A stretch of DNA of 64,000 nucleotides, taken from assembly GCF_003473485.1 (NCBI RefSeq), contig NC_053042.1, positions 37,538,762 to 37,602,761 on the forward strand, written 5' to 3'. Both the position numbers and the translations under genes were made by a program. The notes beneath the pieces are model-generated. The model did not search any database. It saw only the letters and a list, made by a program, of their open reading frames with translations, and had not been told where the DNA came from. How positions within the stretch are numbered: position 1 is the first letter of the stretch; every line of letters begins with the position of its first letter. Source of the DNA: Medicago truncatula. Taxonomy: Eukaryota > Streptophyta > Magnoliopsida > Fabales > Fabaceae. Below, piece after piece: positions 1-24,393 of the stretch.

Positions 1-264
1 TCAAAATTACACAACCGGCCACCAAAAAATATGTCGGGGTGTAATACCACAAAAAAAAATTGACGAACACTGACCGACCCAAAAGTGTCATAACCTATCT
101 AACTAGACTAGTGATAATGCATATTCTTCATCTTCATCCATGACTTCGATCTCTTGCTTTGACTTTTCCGGAGTGTCCAAATTAATAGGATTGTGCTCAT
201 TTGTTGGTTTGTTTGGCGGCATCAGCTCCTTAGACATGAGATCGTCGAAGGCGCTATCCAAAAA
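1..264. other. Window edge, no confident gene
   Basis: No gene is recognised here. The minus strand can be read for a short stretch rich in acidic residues just beyond the MULE remnant, but it matches no family I know. It may be part of the same decayed transposon or unrelated sequence. Confidence 0.3.
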
Positions 265-570
265 CTAAAAAAGCAACTTCCTTGAGCCCGTGCCTTCAAG
301 CTTCGGTTTCTTCCTCGTCTTAGGTGGCTTGTATTCACCACTCCTCTCACATGGCATCGTCATGTATGGCACTATAGTACTAGATTTATCTATAGAAATA
401 GTAAATCCCGCCCTACCCGCTTGTCGACGAACCCAACCAAGTAATTCTTCTCGATCTTTCCATCTTTCATTTGTTGTAAAAAATGACCCGGTGTTTACTT
501 GAATAACATGAACACCGGTAGGTACCGGTTTAGGCTTCTCTTCAAAGTTACCGGTAGGTACCGATTTAAG
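265..570 (-). pseudogene. MULE (Mutator-like) transposase N-terminal remnant
   Basis: The minus-strand translation reads TTNERWKDREELLGWVRRQA, followed by AGRAGF and, after a gap, a CERSGEYK segment. This is the N-terminal FAR1-like region found in legume Mutator-type transposases, where 'T.E.F..REEL..WVR..A...GF...I.RS' precedes 'CERSG.YK'. The normal downstream Cys-rich part and the DDE catalytic domain are absent, and the match stops after GTGSRK. A short near-duplicate lies just upstream in the reading direction: an 'ACCGGTAGGTACCG' word occurs at about 516 and 551. This is a decayed fragment of a DNA transposon, not a host gene. Confidence 0.6.
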
Positions 571-578
571 CTTCTCTG

Positions 579-895
579 CAAATATAAAATATTTGGTTTT
601 GGTCGTTGGTATTTTGTTTTCGTCTTTGTAAAATTGATTCATATTGGATTTGGTCCTTGTAATATGTAGAATATTTGATTTTAGTCCCTCAAAATGAGGA
701 CTAAAATGAATATTATAGGGACCAATCTCAATAAGAAATGATTTTACAAGGATTAAAACAAAATACAAAGGACCAAAACCAAATATTCTATATTTGTAGG
801 GACTAAAACCAAAAAAATATTTTTATAGGAACTAAAACCAAAACACCAGATATTTGCAGGGACCATTTCCATATTTAAGCCTAAAAATAAAATAG
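579..895. mobile_element. Foldback MITE-like repeat with 'ggactaaaacc' ends
   Basis: Repeated 'ggttttggtc' words on the left and 'ggaccaaaacc/ggactaaaacc' words on the right form an inverted repeat with AT-rich spacer. The right edge coincides with the place where homology to the strictosidine-synthase-like exon stops (about 897), so the element probably inserted into that gene. Exact ends and target duplication were not resolved. Confidence 0.45.
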
Positions 896-896
896 T

Positions 897-2580
897 GACT
901 TCAAATAATACCGTAGCTATTCCAATCCAGTATTGCCCTTGTCCATCATAATGGGGTGGCATTTACAATGCACAAGACACAAATTTGTGCATGATACACA
1001 AATATGGTTTGGAAGGACAGCTGGCAGTTGATCACCTGCTAGTTAAAAAACTAAAAAAATCCCAAATCATATTTTAATATATTAATGCAGAATATCAGAT
1101 ATTTGTTTTTTTAATTAATTTTCCAGTTTTCATATACACCTCTGCTTTGAAAAACAATCTGTATGCCTCTATTTTCTTCATATTTTCAGATATGCATTCA
1201 TTTCACCAGCAAAATCGTTTTGTCCATTAACTCTAAAAAGATCATCATCAATGAATAAATGTGTTCGATTTTATTCCATTTCCCACTTTTGAAGGTTGAA
1301 TAATTTATTTCTTTTTCAAATCTGAACCGATAAGCCCTTTTGCAATGTCATCTCTACAAACAAATCAAACAACTCACATCTTTTCTTTATTCACTCTCTT
1401 CAACATTGACGGATTATTCTTCCACCTCTTTCAAAGCTATAGATTTATGGGTCATAAGTGAGTGGTGGTCTCTCTCTTCAAATGCTCCTCTTCTGTTGAA
1501 TGTGTGGAAGTAGAACAATTATTTTGATTTTGTTAAAATTTAAATAGGGCATAGGAAAAAGAATATAATTTAAAACTCAAAATTCAAAATTAAATTAAAG
1601 CTAGATCTGGAAGAGAAAGACAGGAAAAGGATATGAGAGGTTGTTGTCGAAAGATGGTGATGAAAAAACAGGATTGAGTGTAGACGGCAGATGAAATCAA
1701 ATGGTAAGAGGATAAAATAGGAATTTTCAATGGTATGTAGGGGTGGAATTATGTACATAAAATATTCTTTGTGAGGTCAAATTTATTGTGATATGTTTAA
1801 CACCAATAAGTTAAGAGAAGGTTGCCATCATGAAATCTAGGCCGTTCCTTTAAATTAATAATATATCAATGGCTATTATTCATTCATCAAACAATTTGTG
1901 CATGATGCACAAATTTGTGTCTTGTGCATTGTAAATGCCACCTCATAATGAATGTTATCAGGCATGCCAGGGAGGTCACAAAACTTGTCTGTGCTACCTT
2001 TTTTTGATCCATGTATGTAATATTTCTTGCAATTCATCCTGCAACATTAGCCAATAAAATTAAAATAAGTCCAACAACATTTAGAAGTAGGTCATTGTTT
2101 TTCCCATCCGTTCGCGTGTTCCATTCGGATTCTAAAATTTGAAATAATTTAACGTGTTTTGAAATTTTTTTATGGGATTGTTCATATTGTTCGAACTTTA
2201 TAATGCGAACTGAATAGGCACGCGATAAATCAACAAGGTAAGAAAATAATGAGTCTGGTGATAAATAACTTACATGGAGGTTTCACAAAAGACCACAAAA
2301 TTTTGATCAGGTGAGACTGCAACTCCATTAGGAAAGTAGAGGTCACTGACTAGCAGGGTTGTCTTTTTTGTTGCTGGATTATAACTCAAAAACCTACCAT
2401 TAGGTTTTCCTTCTAATATATCTAGGACAGAATCCTTGATTGAGTATTTTGATGAAGCGTCGGTGAAATAAATAGTACCATCATGTGCAACATCAACCCA
2501 TCTGTTAATTTGAATTTTAAGCCATCAATCTCAGTCACAAGTACTTCAATCTCTTTTTCTCTTGTTACTCTCAGCAATCC
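897..2580 (-). pseudogene. Strictosidine synthase-like (SSL/APMAP type) gene fragment, interrupted
   Basis: Minus-strand reading gives two exons. Exon A (2580 to 2274, after a cag acceptor) begins GLLRVTREKEIEVLVTEIDG and continues through YFTDASSKYS, LEGKPNGRFLSYNPATKKT and LYFPNGVAVSPDQNFVVFCE, ending at a GTAAG donor. Exon B (2038 to 1943) reads CKKYYIHGSKKGSTDKFCDL PGMPDNIHY and resumes at 953 with YDGQGQYWIGIATV. These are core blocks of the six-bladed beta-propeller SSL family. A single missing base near 2503 (between the KFKLTD and WVDVAHDG blocks) shifts the frame. A 988-bp TIR element splits exon B, and neither the earlier exons nor the C-terminus were found. It is a non-functional host-gene remnant. 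Confidence 0.75.
955..1942. mobile_element. Non-autonomous Mutator-type TIR element inside SSL exon
   Basis: Inverted termini of about 50 bp (955-1004 and 1893-1942) begin GGTGGCATTTACAATGCAC and match with few mismatches. Flanking 9-bp repeats tcataatgg (946-954) and tcataatga (1943-1951) differ by one base, consistent with a Mutator-type 9-bp target duplication. An 8-bp duplication with a one-base-longer left end is the alternative. The flanks join into a continuous SSL coding phrase across the insertion, which confirms the borders. The interior is AT-rich with no coding capacity recognised. Confidence 0.8.
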
Positions 2581-4400
2581 CTGAATCATACCATTAATTA
2601 ATTAATTAGATGAGTGAATGAGTAGGTCCAAACAAGCTATGCATGATGCGCTCACTAAATAATAAATGATAATGCAACTTGTCACAATTTAATCCAAGGA
2701 TTTAACACGAGAAAGAAAAGAATCTGTAAAAACATATCAATTCACAAACATATTTTGGCTAATCATACATGAGGTATTTTGTAGTTACTATTTGGAAGAA
2801 TTACATATGCTGTCACTGTCACATATGATTTTTTTGTTTCTTGTGAACAAATCTTTCATTTTTATTCTTTCAAAAAAAAAAAATTCCAACTGTTTTCCCA
2901 TGTCATTTTTTTAAATGAAATAATAAAAAAATTGCTCTGTCCATTTTCCAGTATCTCATCCCGTGATTGGTAGCTCTACATAAAAAAAAATTGGACGGTC
3001 ACAGTTTCAATAAGTCTCTATTAATACTATAACATAAATTTCTGCACAGTCAAAAACAATAGGAGTAATATTTAGAATATACAATCAGTACTTTTCTTTT
3101 AACTCAAAAACAGTATTCTACAAATGTCACATCTGAGATGAACTAAAACTCATGGCATGAGTGCCGCCTCCAAAGTTAGTTATTCTGTGCTGAGTTTTAG
3201 TGAGATTTGAGATCCATATGGCAAAATAATAAACATTTCATTTAATTTATGTCGGAAAATGTGGCCTCCGGTGTTTACTTGAATAACATGAACGCATAAG
3301 GGAAAACGATCCAGAAAAGAAGACATATGATGCTTGTTAGCAAACTGCAACTGCACAGATATAATACTCAAACTGAAACTGCTGCAAACAATACTCAAAC
3401 TGCTAGTACTCCACCTGTCTCATCTCAGAAAAAACCAAGAGGAATGCCAAGAAAAGTAACCGGAGGCACACAATACAAGGTTTTTGTGTTTGTTGATGTG
3501 TAATTGCAGCACAATTACTGTCACAAGCTTAAACAATGAATAAACACAAAAACCCATAAACCACAAAAATTAGATCTAAGCAATATGCAAACTGAGATGA
3601 AAGAAAATGAAAGAGATATGTTATTTTATCAAATACCACATCAACTTGATATCTTACACCATGAATGATATGAAGTTCATATACCACATCAACTTGATAT
3701 CTTACACCATGAATTATATCATATACTAAATATATTAGTCATTTAAATTTTAGAGGGCAAATTCAAATAGTTTGTTTCAAATGTGCACCCATCTCAATAA
3801 ATCACCAACTATTTTGCCATGCATAATGAACACAAACAAAATTATTTATACTTTCAAAAGTTTATAGATACTTATACTTTCAATACAAAATTATTTATTA
3901 TTTTTTAAAGGCACAGGTTAGGAAATACACTAATTAAAAGAAAGAGATATGTTATTTTATCAAATTATCTTAATCAACTAGTAGTATTAGTTTATTTTTC
4001 ATTAAAGAAAAATGTAATACTTTAGAAGTAGTGTACATAATATTAACTAAAGAGTACAATTGAAAAGATAAAGTTATTATTGCATTGAAAATCGAAAATG
4101 ACATTCATTTTAAAATAATTTTTTTTAGCTAAAGTGACGCTATTTTAAACCAGAGGGAGTGAGTTTTTTCCTCTAAAAAAATAATAGACTTAAATGCACC
4201 TTTTTCCCCCTATGTTTTAAAATGTTGCAAATAAGACGTTTTTTTTTTGTTGGTAGAATGCTTTTAAATAATAAGTTGCAAATTGATGATTTGTTCAAGG
4301 AGAAGGTTGGTGTTTTATGTCCCAATCCTTACTCGCCTATTCCCTTCCATGAATGTACACTAGAACATAGTACTCAGGTATAAAATATGCATCACAAGGG
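2581..4400. other. Intergenic repeat-rich DNA
   Basis: No gene recognised. It contains a 45-bp direct repeat (about 3635-3679 and 3680-3720, 'accacatcaacttgatatct' core), AT-rich tracts, and around 3240-3480 a plus-strand stretch reading CRKCG then, about 45 codons later, SSQKKPRGMPRKVTGGTQY. That stretch resembles the zinc-knuckle and basic tail of MuDR-type transposases, but the match is short. Confidence 0.35.
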
Positions 4401-4748
4401 TGCAGAAACTTACATAGCAATTTTGCAAATTGCAGTTTCTTTTCCTTCTCTTCAGCAGAAAAAATAGAGCATGTAATTATTACAAGCAGCCATATATTAA
4501 CAAATTTCTAAAGTAACATGTTGTCTCTTCATGAACGGGTCCATGCTGAAATATTCATGGAAGAACATCAAAAGAGATATAAGAGGAGTCTTCCAAAGCT
4601 TCGAGAAGAAATTCCTTGAATGAACCCAACATTGGATGGAAAATATACAGAGTAATCAACAAGGGTAGACATCTTCAAAGAAAAAGTATCAGAACAGAAC
4701 CATGACCCTTGCTTAACTCAAGAAGTCTGCTTGATCAGAGTTAGTTCT
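4400..4748 (-). other. Probable 3' UTR of the CK1-like gene
   Basis: Sequence just downstream of the kinase stop codon, without other coding signal. The poly(A) site cannot be fixed by eye. Confidence 0.4.
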
Positions 4749-11411
<6,663 letters not shown>

Positions 11412-12060
11412 CACAAAACCCAATCTCCTAATTCAAGCTGAATTTCAAAACCACTCTACTTCACCCATCAATTGCTAAAACAATTATTTCCTATATTTCC
11501 AGCACAATCTTAGATCCAAAATTGAGATACAAAAGGGTGTTGAATAACTAAAAAATTCAGACTTTACTAATCCCAGTACCTCAAAAATGAAAACCCACAA
11601 ACAGAACAGAGGAAAAAAGTGATTTTGATTTTTGATGAATGAAAATAAGATCAAGAAGTAGAATCTACAACAAAACCCTGAATTGCACGCAAAATCGATT
11701 ATGTGTTGAATAAAAGAAACTTTTTTTCCTCGAAAATAGGTAAAATAGCGAAAAGGGGATGAGAAAATTTGATTTAAATTTGAGTCGATGAAGTGAAATT
11801 GGGGTAAGATAGTGAATAGTGTGGAAAGAGGATATGGATGGGTGGATTTTGGATCTGTCTTAGAGGACAAGGTGTGAATTTTTCTGGGAAAATTTCGGGA
11901 TTCCGGGAAAAGGAAAGAAAAGAAAAGTGGAATGAAAGAGAAAGAAAGAAAATGGAAAGAAAAGCTGTGATGTGAAGTCAGGTGGTGGGATAGATGAGAT
12001 GTGGAAAGAAATAACAGAAAAATTGATTACTGTCCACACCAAAACTAGTATTTCCTTCTT
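11412..12060 (-). promoter_or_regulatory. 5' UTR / promoter region of the CK1-like gene
   Basis: Purine-rich on the plus strand (pyrimidine-rich in the sense of the gene) around 11880-12010, as is common in plant 5' leaders. The transcription start is probably within this stretch, because a transposable element begins at 12077. No specific cis-element can be assigned. Confidence 0.4.
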
Positions 12061-12076
12061 TTTTTTTTTTTTTTTA

Positions 12077-12738
12077 GGTGAGGTTTAGCATGGGAAAGCT
12101 ACTTATTTTCCACCATGGGAAAGTTAGTTTTTGACCATTAAATCAAATAAACATTTAAAAATAAAAAATAAACTTAAAAATATGGAAATTAATTTTCCAA
12201 AATTTTTAAAAATATAAATAAACTTTTTAAAATAAACTTGTTTTCAAAAAATTTAATTATGATTTTCGAAGATTTAATTTTTGTAATTTTCAAAAATTAA
12301 TTTCCATATTTTTTTAGAATTTTTTTATTTCGAAAAAAATGTAAAACCTTACCTGAAGGTGAAATCGAGAATTCTTCAAAGTTTAGGATTCTTCAAAGTT
12401 TCGGAAAATCATAATTAAATTTGAAAATTACAAAAATTAAATCTTCGAAAATCATAATTAAATTTTTCGAAAACAAGTTTATTTCAAAAAGTTTATTTAT
12501 ATTTTTTAAAATTTTGGAAAATTAATTTCCATATTTTTAAATTTATTTTTTATTTTTATATGTTTATTTTAATTTCGAAATATATTTTTTGTTTTAAAAA
12601 AATGGTTTTAAAATAATAAAATTACAAAATCTAGTGATGAGGGAGTATGGTAAGGATGTGTTCTTCGTTTGATCTAATGGTCAAAAACTAATTTTCCCAT
12701 GGTGGGAAAAAAGTAGTTTTCCCATGCTAAATCTCACC
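12077..12738. mobile_element. 662-bp Mutator-type foldback element (GGTGAG family)
   Basis: Ends GGTGAGGTTTAGCATGGGAA and the inverse of GGTGAGATTTAGCATGGGAA. The inverted repeat runs nearly the full length, with the turn near 12340. Flanks tttttttta (12068-12076) and tctttttta (12739-12747) fit a 9-bp duplication with one change. It is related by its ends to the element at 40989. It lies immediately upstream of the CK1-like gene and could influence its promoter (inference). Confidence 0.8.
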
Positions 12739-12747
12739 TCTTTTTTA

Positions 12748-13900
12748 ATCTGGTATTTTCTACACGGAACCATAAATATTAATTCTTCGAGTAAATCAGA
12801 TACGATCATAATAGATGACAATGTTCTTCTAAAGAGATTTAACACATTATTATTAAAGGTATTTTTAGATCGGATTCAAACTAAACACTTTTAATTAAGC
12901 TGAAAGATGTATGATTTAGCTTTGTGGTGTGATATTATATAAGATTTTTTTATTGTTTTTATACAATTTTTTTTATAAATGCAAAATATACTATTTATTT
13001 ATCCTACATTAATTTAAATTCAATTTTACTCTCTAATTTAAATTCAATTTTACCCTCTATTTTTTAAAATTTACAATTTTTTTGTATTAATTGTTAAATT
13101 AATATTTTTGTTCTCATTGATTTCGTAGCCCAAACATTGAGTTATCCAAATTCCAACCCCCAGCGGATAATCTATATGTATAGTCAGAATACATATTACT
13201 TTGATTGTATCGATTGATCTCCATAGATTTTTTAATTATGTTTGATCCCTTAGTTTTGAGAAATTTTGACAATTTTGATCCCTTTTCACTAACATTAGAC
13301 ATACTTTGCTCCTTAAAAATTAATAATAACTCCAGTTCAGAAAATTAATTTTCTGTTTCACTGTTATTGTGATGCTCTAAATTCTAAAATTTTGAATTTT
13401 ATGTTATTTTATACTTCATTATTTGACTTTTTTTTGTTTCTAATATATTTTAATGTTGAACTTTTGAAAAAAAATATATACTAATCAAAGTACAGTTAAT
13501 CATGCATATTTTTTTGGGTTTTGACCTTTTCAGAACTGGTAATTTGGACTTCAATAGAGGTAAACAATTAGAAATCAAATAATGCATACTTTGTGAATAG
13601 AGTTTGTGACTCATGCAATTAAAATATTTTTTATCAATAAAAAAATCAAGGAAAACAACAAAAGTAAGACCTCAGCATCACAATGTAAATAAAGCATGTG
13701 ATTTCAAATCAAATGACATATGGCATATTTAATTTCTTTATTGGATTAAGTGGCAAGAAAGTTGGAATATTTCTTAGATGAATTCACAGCTCAACTCACA
13801 TAATTGAATCTATGGCGTTATTGAATTTGAATCCTCAGTCACTTTCAGTTTGGTAAAACACCTCAATGAGCTTATAGCTTATAAGTTCGTTTGACAAAAA
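12748..13900. other. AT-rich intergenic DNA
   Basis: Between the CK1 promoter side and the NDR gene 3' side. Long AT-rich stretches; no coding region or RNA gene recognised. Confidence 0.4.
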
Positions 13901-13903
13901 AAA

Positions 13904-14352
13904 CTCTGTTTGGTAATGCTTTTTCACCATGAGCTTATAAGCTATTTTTCAGAAGCTATTCCAAACAGCGTTTGAGCTTATTGCTGATAGCTTCTTAAAA
14001 TTTCTTCCATTTTTACATTATTTTTATTACTTAAATTCACTAAACTCGTTATATTTTATTTCCATACTTTTTTTTACTTCCAAATCATTTACTCTTTATA
14101 TTTTGTTTTCTCAGTAGATACTCTTTATATTTTTCTAAAGATAATGCATAAAAAATATATTAAATTAATAAATTATAAATACTTAAATATTAATGAATAT
14201 AAATTTTAATATGAAATAAGAATGTCCTTTTATGTCATTTACATTTATAAGTCAATTGAACCGCTAATTTTACCAAACACTTCAACAAGTTTATCAGCTA
14301 TAAGTCATCAGCTATCAGCTATAAACTATCCGCTATTTTTACCAAACAGAGC
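13904..14352. mobile_element. hAT-like MITE
   Basis: Left end CTCTGTTTGGTAATGC and right end TTTACCAAACAGAG are inverted. Interior is rich in 'agcttataagct' and 'atcagctat' words typical of abundant plant hAT-like MITEs. Target duplication not resolved. Confidence 0.6.
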
Positions 14353-15037
14353 CTTAGATTCTTTTGACAAACAGTGATTGTTTTTCAATCAATTATTTAG
14401 TACTTAAGTGATACGAACAAACCGGTTGCAATTGAAATAGATAGTTAGACATTCCGCTCACATCAATTGTAGTTTGAATTATAGTCTAAAATTCCGCAAT
14501 ATGTTGGTGATTTTCTCCGTCCTTGCATGAGGTGTGCCTCCAAGAATCTACATTTTTATCTTTTATGAAGAAAAAAATGACATACTTATATTAAAGAAAG
14601 AGTGAGATTAAAGATTGGATTTGTAGAAAATGGTGAAAGCAACATTTTCTTTTTCACGTAAGATATAAAAAGCAACCTTACAGATTAAGTAATCTGTTAA
14701 AGAATGTGATGGATATCACATTCTTTTCAGCACTTAAGCAGTGACTTAATTACAAGATATAATAACTTAGACACTTATCAGATTGCAGCTTAGAAAAATG
14801 GTGAACAAAAGAAAACACCACCAACCAAAAATGTACAAAAAACATATACCTAGAGATTTTTCTACACATAAAATACTCCACTCAACCCAAAACCAAAGTT
14901 TTAGAGGCTTCCCCTCCCATAAATAACAAAAGAATGTAAGAAAGAGTAAAACAGTCAGTATTTAACTTTGCATTTACTCATCCATCTATAGAACTTGTAA
15001 AGTATTTTTGGTTTCTACTTTCTATCACTGTGAATAT
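14353..15037. other. Spacer and probable 3' UTR of NDR gene
   Basis: The stretch up to 15037 directly follows the NDR stop on the minus strand and probably includes its 3' UTR. The rest shows nothing identifiable. Confidence 0.35.
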
Positions 15038-20467
<5,430 letters not shown>

Positions 20468-21650
20468 TTTATAAAGAGCTTAATCCCACTGTGTTACATA
20501 CGCTATTTAACTGACTACTTAATATTAGAAGTTTTGTTAACCAAGAATCTCATTTTGCCAGCAAAGAAATCATGGAGCCATTTAGCACCACACACTTACT
20601 TCTGTCCAAACAGAAAATAAAATGGTAATGGATCAGTAAACTTAAGCATGAACATGGTTATTTAGCTGATCAGAAGCAAAACTTCAACAAGCAGATAGAG
20701 TTTAAGAGACTCTAAGAGTCGTTAAATCAGAAGTAAAATGTGGATACTTACAAATGAAAATAAACAAAAACAAGTTTAAGAACTCATTTTAAAATAAAGA
20801 ACACATCAAAATGAAGAGGGTAATCATAAATAACCAAATTTTTTGACAAGAAAATTTGTTGTTGCAAATAAGCAAAAGCAGAGCAATTAAGCAAAAGCAG
20901 CACTAAGAATGTAATTAATTAAAGCTAAACATAAGACGGTAAAAAAAAGCAAAATAATCTCCAAATAAAGCTCATAAAATTGAAACCACACCCTAGGATC
21001 CTGTGATCCAAATTATACAGAAAAATCAGACTTCAAAAATCTTGATCAAATTTAAAAACTAGTGTAAACAAATTAATCAATTTCAGTTTAAGTCAAAATC
21101 AAAACAATCTAATAGCACAATTAAACCTAACATAAATTTCAGATTTCCCAAAAGCCCATGGCAACACAAAAACTATAGAATTCAAAGCTTGATCAATCAA
21201 TTACTCAATCAACACCCATCTTCAGTTCAAACAGCGATCCACAATATACACATCAAGTAACTCAATTTCACACACAACAAGTCAAATCCGTCAAAAGGGT
21301 AAACGAAAACAAAATCAAATCACAACCTTGAACAATCACAATCACAGTGATCCAATAACCATCAATCAAAAAACAAAAGAATCAATTTTTACTTCAACTA
21401 ACACATAATCTATTAAAATCAACACTAACCCAAAGTCCGAAAAACTGAAACTTTAAAACACCCACATGAAATTAATCTAAAATTCAATCAAATAACAGTT
21501 GCAGAAGTAAACAAAATTGAAAATTGAATTGAAATAGCAAAAGGGTCTTACAGAATGAGAATCAGAATCAAAATCTGAAATTGAGAGTGAAAAGAGTGAG
21601 TAATAGAGAGAGAAAGTGGATTTAGAGAGAGAAAGTAAAGGCCCCGGAAT
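20468..21650 (-). other. 5' UTR and probable 5' UTR intron of NDR gene
   Basis: On the minus strand a donor (ATTCT|GTAAG) at about 21551 and a cag acceptor at about 20492 would define a roughly 1.06-kb leader intron. The short first exon would lie in the GA-rich stretch about 21552-21650. Leader introns are common in plant kinase genes. This is inferred from consensus only. Confidence 0.5.
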
Positions 21651-22061
21651 TAACGGTGTGAAGAAAGGAGGAGGAAGAAGAGAAGAGAGAGGACCACTTT
21701 CATCATTCAGTTTACTCTTCTTTTTTCTTTTTTATTTTCTTTTTCAGAGTTTTGGAAATTATTATTTTTATTTATTTACTAAAAAAGTATTTGTTTTATT
21801 TTTTTATCATTAATATTTTTTTTATTATTGATAACAAAGTTGGAAAGTATTTCATGTTCTTTCCTTTTTTTATTTTACCTAATAAGACCCTCTCCTATAC
21901 TTTATTTGTTTGTTGTCATCAAATCCAATTATCCCTTGTTCTTATCAAATCAAATTAAATTAGATTAGATTTGAATAGAAATTCATTTAGCCGAGTTTGA
22001 ACCCCAAACTTTCATATTTTTATGCATTGTCCATACCAATCAAGTTAAGCTCACGATGATC
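21651..22061. other. AT-rich spacer upstream of NDR gene
   Basis: Poly-T/AT stretches and a short GA-rich edge, presumably including the NDR promoter. No gene recognised. Confidence 0.35.
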
Positions 22062-22820
22062 CATTTAAACAGTGGCGGAGGAGCTTATGAACTGAGGTGG
22101 GTTATGGCCCACCCCAAAAAAACATTATTTATAGGTATATACTCATATTATAGCAAACAATTATATTATATGTGTTAGTTTGTGAAAACTATAACAAATA
22201 GCTGTGTTTAGTTCAGTAGTTGTTGAAGCTTCTGATTTGGGTTATGTTGTTGGATCAATTCTTGCAGTATCTTTAATTTTGATTCTTCCTTTTATTTTTT
22301 ATTAAAAAAATGTCATTAATTGACAGCGATGAATTAATAAGTTACTTTTATAGAGGAATTTATAAAACACAACTATTTTCAATTTAAAACAATTTTTTTT
22401 TAAAGAGTTTAAAACAACTTTATATGTGTAATATAATAAAACACATATTATATAATATAAATGTTAAAATATCCTTATATACTTAATTTTGTTCTTTAAA
22501 AAAAAAAATTGTAAATACTTTTTTTTTGACAAAGTAAATACTATATTCTTTGTTAAATTAAAATATATTCCGCTATTTTACTTTTTTTTTTGACAAATTT
22601 TACTATCTTACTTGATTATTAATATAATTTATCATGCAATGATTTTACTGATTTTAGTGTATGTCATAAATTAGACTTGGTCATTCAGGTCAATCCGATT
22701 TAATATCTATATTTTTTTATTTTTTTTTTATAAAAGTTGAGTTACACATATGAGTTATTGAATTATTCAGTTAAATCATGTGGTTTAATTAATAACTTAG
22801 TTCTTCGATCAATGACCTAG

Positions 22821-24393
22821 GTACCGTTTGGTCCGGCTTTTTTTCAGCTTTTCTACGTTTTTAAGGAGAAGTTAGGCCAAACACAATATCAATAAAGTAC
22901 CTTCGAAAAAGAGTACTTTTTTTAGAATGCATAAAATTGAATGGAATGAGCTTTAACCAAAAGTTGTTGAATGCTACTTCAAAAAACTATTTCTCCCCAA
23001 TTTATTTCACAAGCACCTCTCTTCAACTCCCGCCGGCAACCTTTTGTTTTATTTTTTCAATACGCTTTTTTCATCCATTTTATTTTTTTTTATTTTTTTT
23101 AACCGGTCCATTTAATTTTTTAATGAGGTTCCATTTAAGTTTATTATCTATTTTTTTAAGGAATTTTATTATCTTTTTATCACTTATATATTAATTTCAA
23201 TATCTTTTGATCATCACAACCACGCAAATATTTGTATTCACGCTGTCAATGAATGACACCGAATATTTTTATTCCCTTTCTTCAACCACGGAAATACACA
23301 CACACATTAGTGTTTAGAGTAATACTTTATGTTCCTCTTTCTGTTTTTTTTTTGTTATGCTAATGCGTATAATTTTTGTTAGTGTTGTGTAATGCGTATA
23401 ATTATTTTTATAAAATTTTGATTTTAATTAAAAGTACAAGTGTAGTTGCCTAAAAAAATTATACTTATATATAATTTACACATTTGTATTGTAACAAACT
23501 ATGCATATCTTTTTCTTATTAAAAAAACTAAACATATCTTTTTCAATGACACCAGCAATGTAACAAATATAATATTATATATATAAATTCTTATCTTTTT
23601 GACCAACACTAAAAATATGGTATTCTTATAACAAAATTTGTTATAGAGTATAATTGGAAAAGAAAAAACCAATTATTCTCATTATATATACACACATATA
23701 CATATTATAGATATGATTGAGCGTGACGAAGAAAGCAATATAAATGAAGAAATCAGTTCATATAATCCAGGAAGAGTGCAAGATGGAGGCTACATGAATA
23801 AAGTTAGAAATCAAATAGGAGTTGCGTTGATGGAGAGTAGAAATATTTGAGTTTGTGATGATTTATGTCTTTAAAAAAAAATGATTATTGTTTTTAATTT
23901 TCCAAACTACTTTGATATTATTTATGTTATTATTTGAGCCTCCTTAAATTATTTATCCTATTCAAATATTTAACAAGTCGTTTATATGATGATACAAATT
24001 TGTATTCATGTTACACAAAATAAACGTCATTGAGTAAATATAGTATTGGTAAAAATATATCTTTTATATTTTAAACATTTTTTCCCTTCAAAAAATATTT
24101 TAGACATTTTTTTATTTATTATGTTAATTCATAATGAATTCAAAGTTTTTTTATTTATAGACAATGCATAAATATATGCAAGGTCCCGGGTTCGAACCCC
24201 AGACACCACCAAAAAATAATAAATTCAAAGTTTTGTACAATATTTTGCCAAACAGCTTTTAACTCAAAAATAACTTTAGAACTAAAAAAAAAATAAAAAA
24301 CCAAACAGCTTTAACCTTTTTCTTAAAGAGCTTTATTTTAACTTTGTTTTAAAGTAGCTTTTAGACCGAAAAAAAGCCTGGCCAAACGGTACC
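22821..24393. mobile_element. TIR element with GTACCGTTTGG ends, nested in the hAT element
   Basis: Left GTACCGTTTGGTCCGGC and right GCCTGGCCAAACGGTAC are inverted, and the inner segments 'gctttttttcagctttt' and 'gcttttagaccgaaaaaaag' also pair. A 5-bp repeat cctag flanks both sides. The pairing continues outward ('tcgatcaatg' against 'cattgatcga'), so either the ends lie further out or the target was itself a hairpin. Interior about 1.5 kb, AT-rich, no transposase recognised. Confidence 0.65.
24150..24221 (+). mobile_element. 5'-truncated tRNA-type SINE
   Basis: Contains GACAATGCAT and the B-box segment GGGTTCGAACCCC followed by an A-rich tail, matching the 3' half of the SINE at 10932. A perfect 13-bp duplication aattcaaagtttt flanks it (24137-24149 and 24222-24234). 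It is the innermost of three nested insertions. Confidence 0.75.

Noticed and set aside
3180-3398. Minus-strand 72-residue open frame as a gene
   Set aside because: Apart from the 26-bp word shared with the MULE remnant it has no family features and no splice context.
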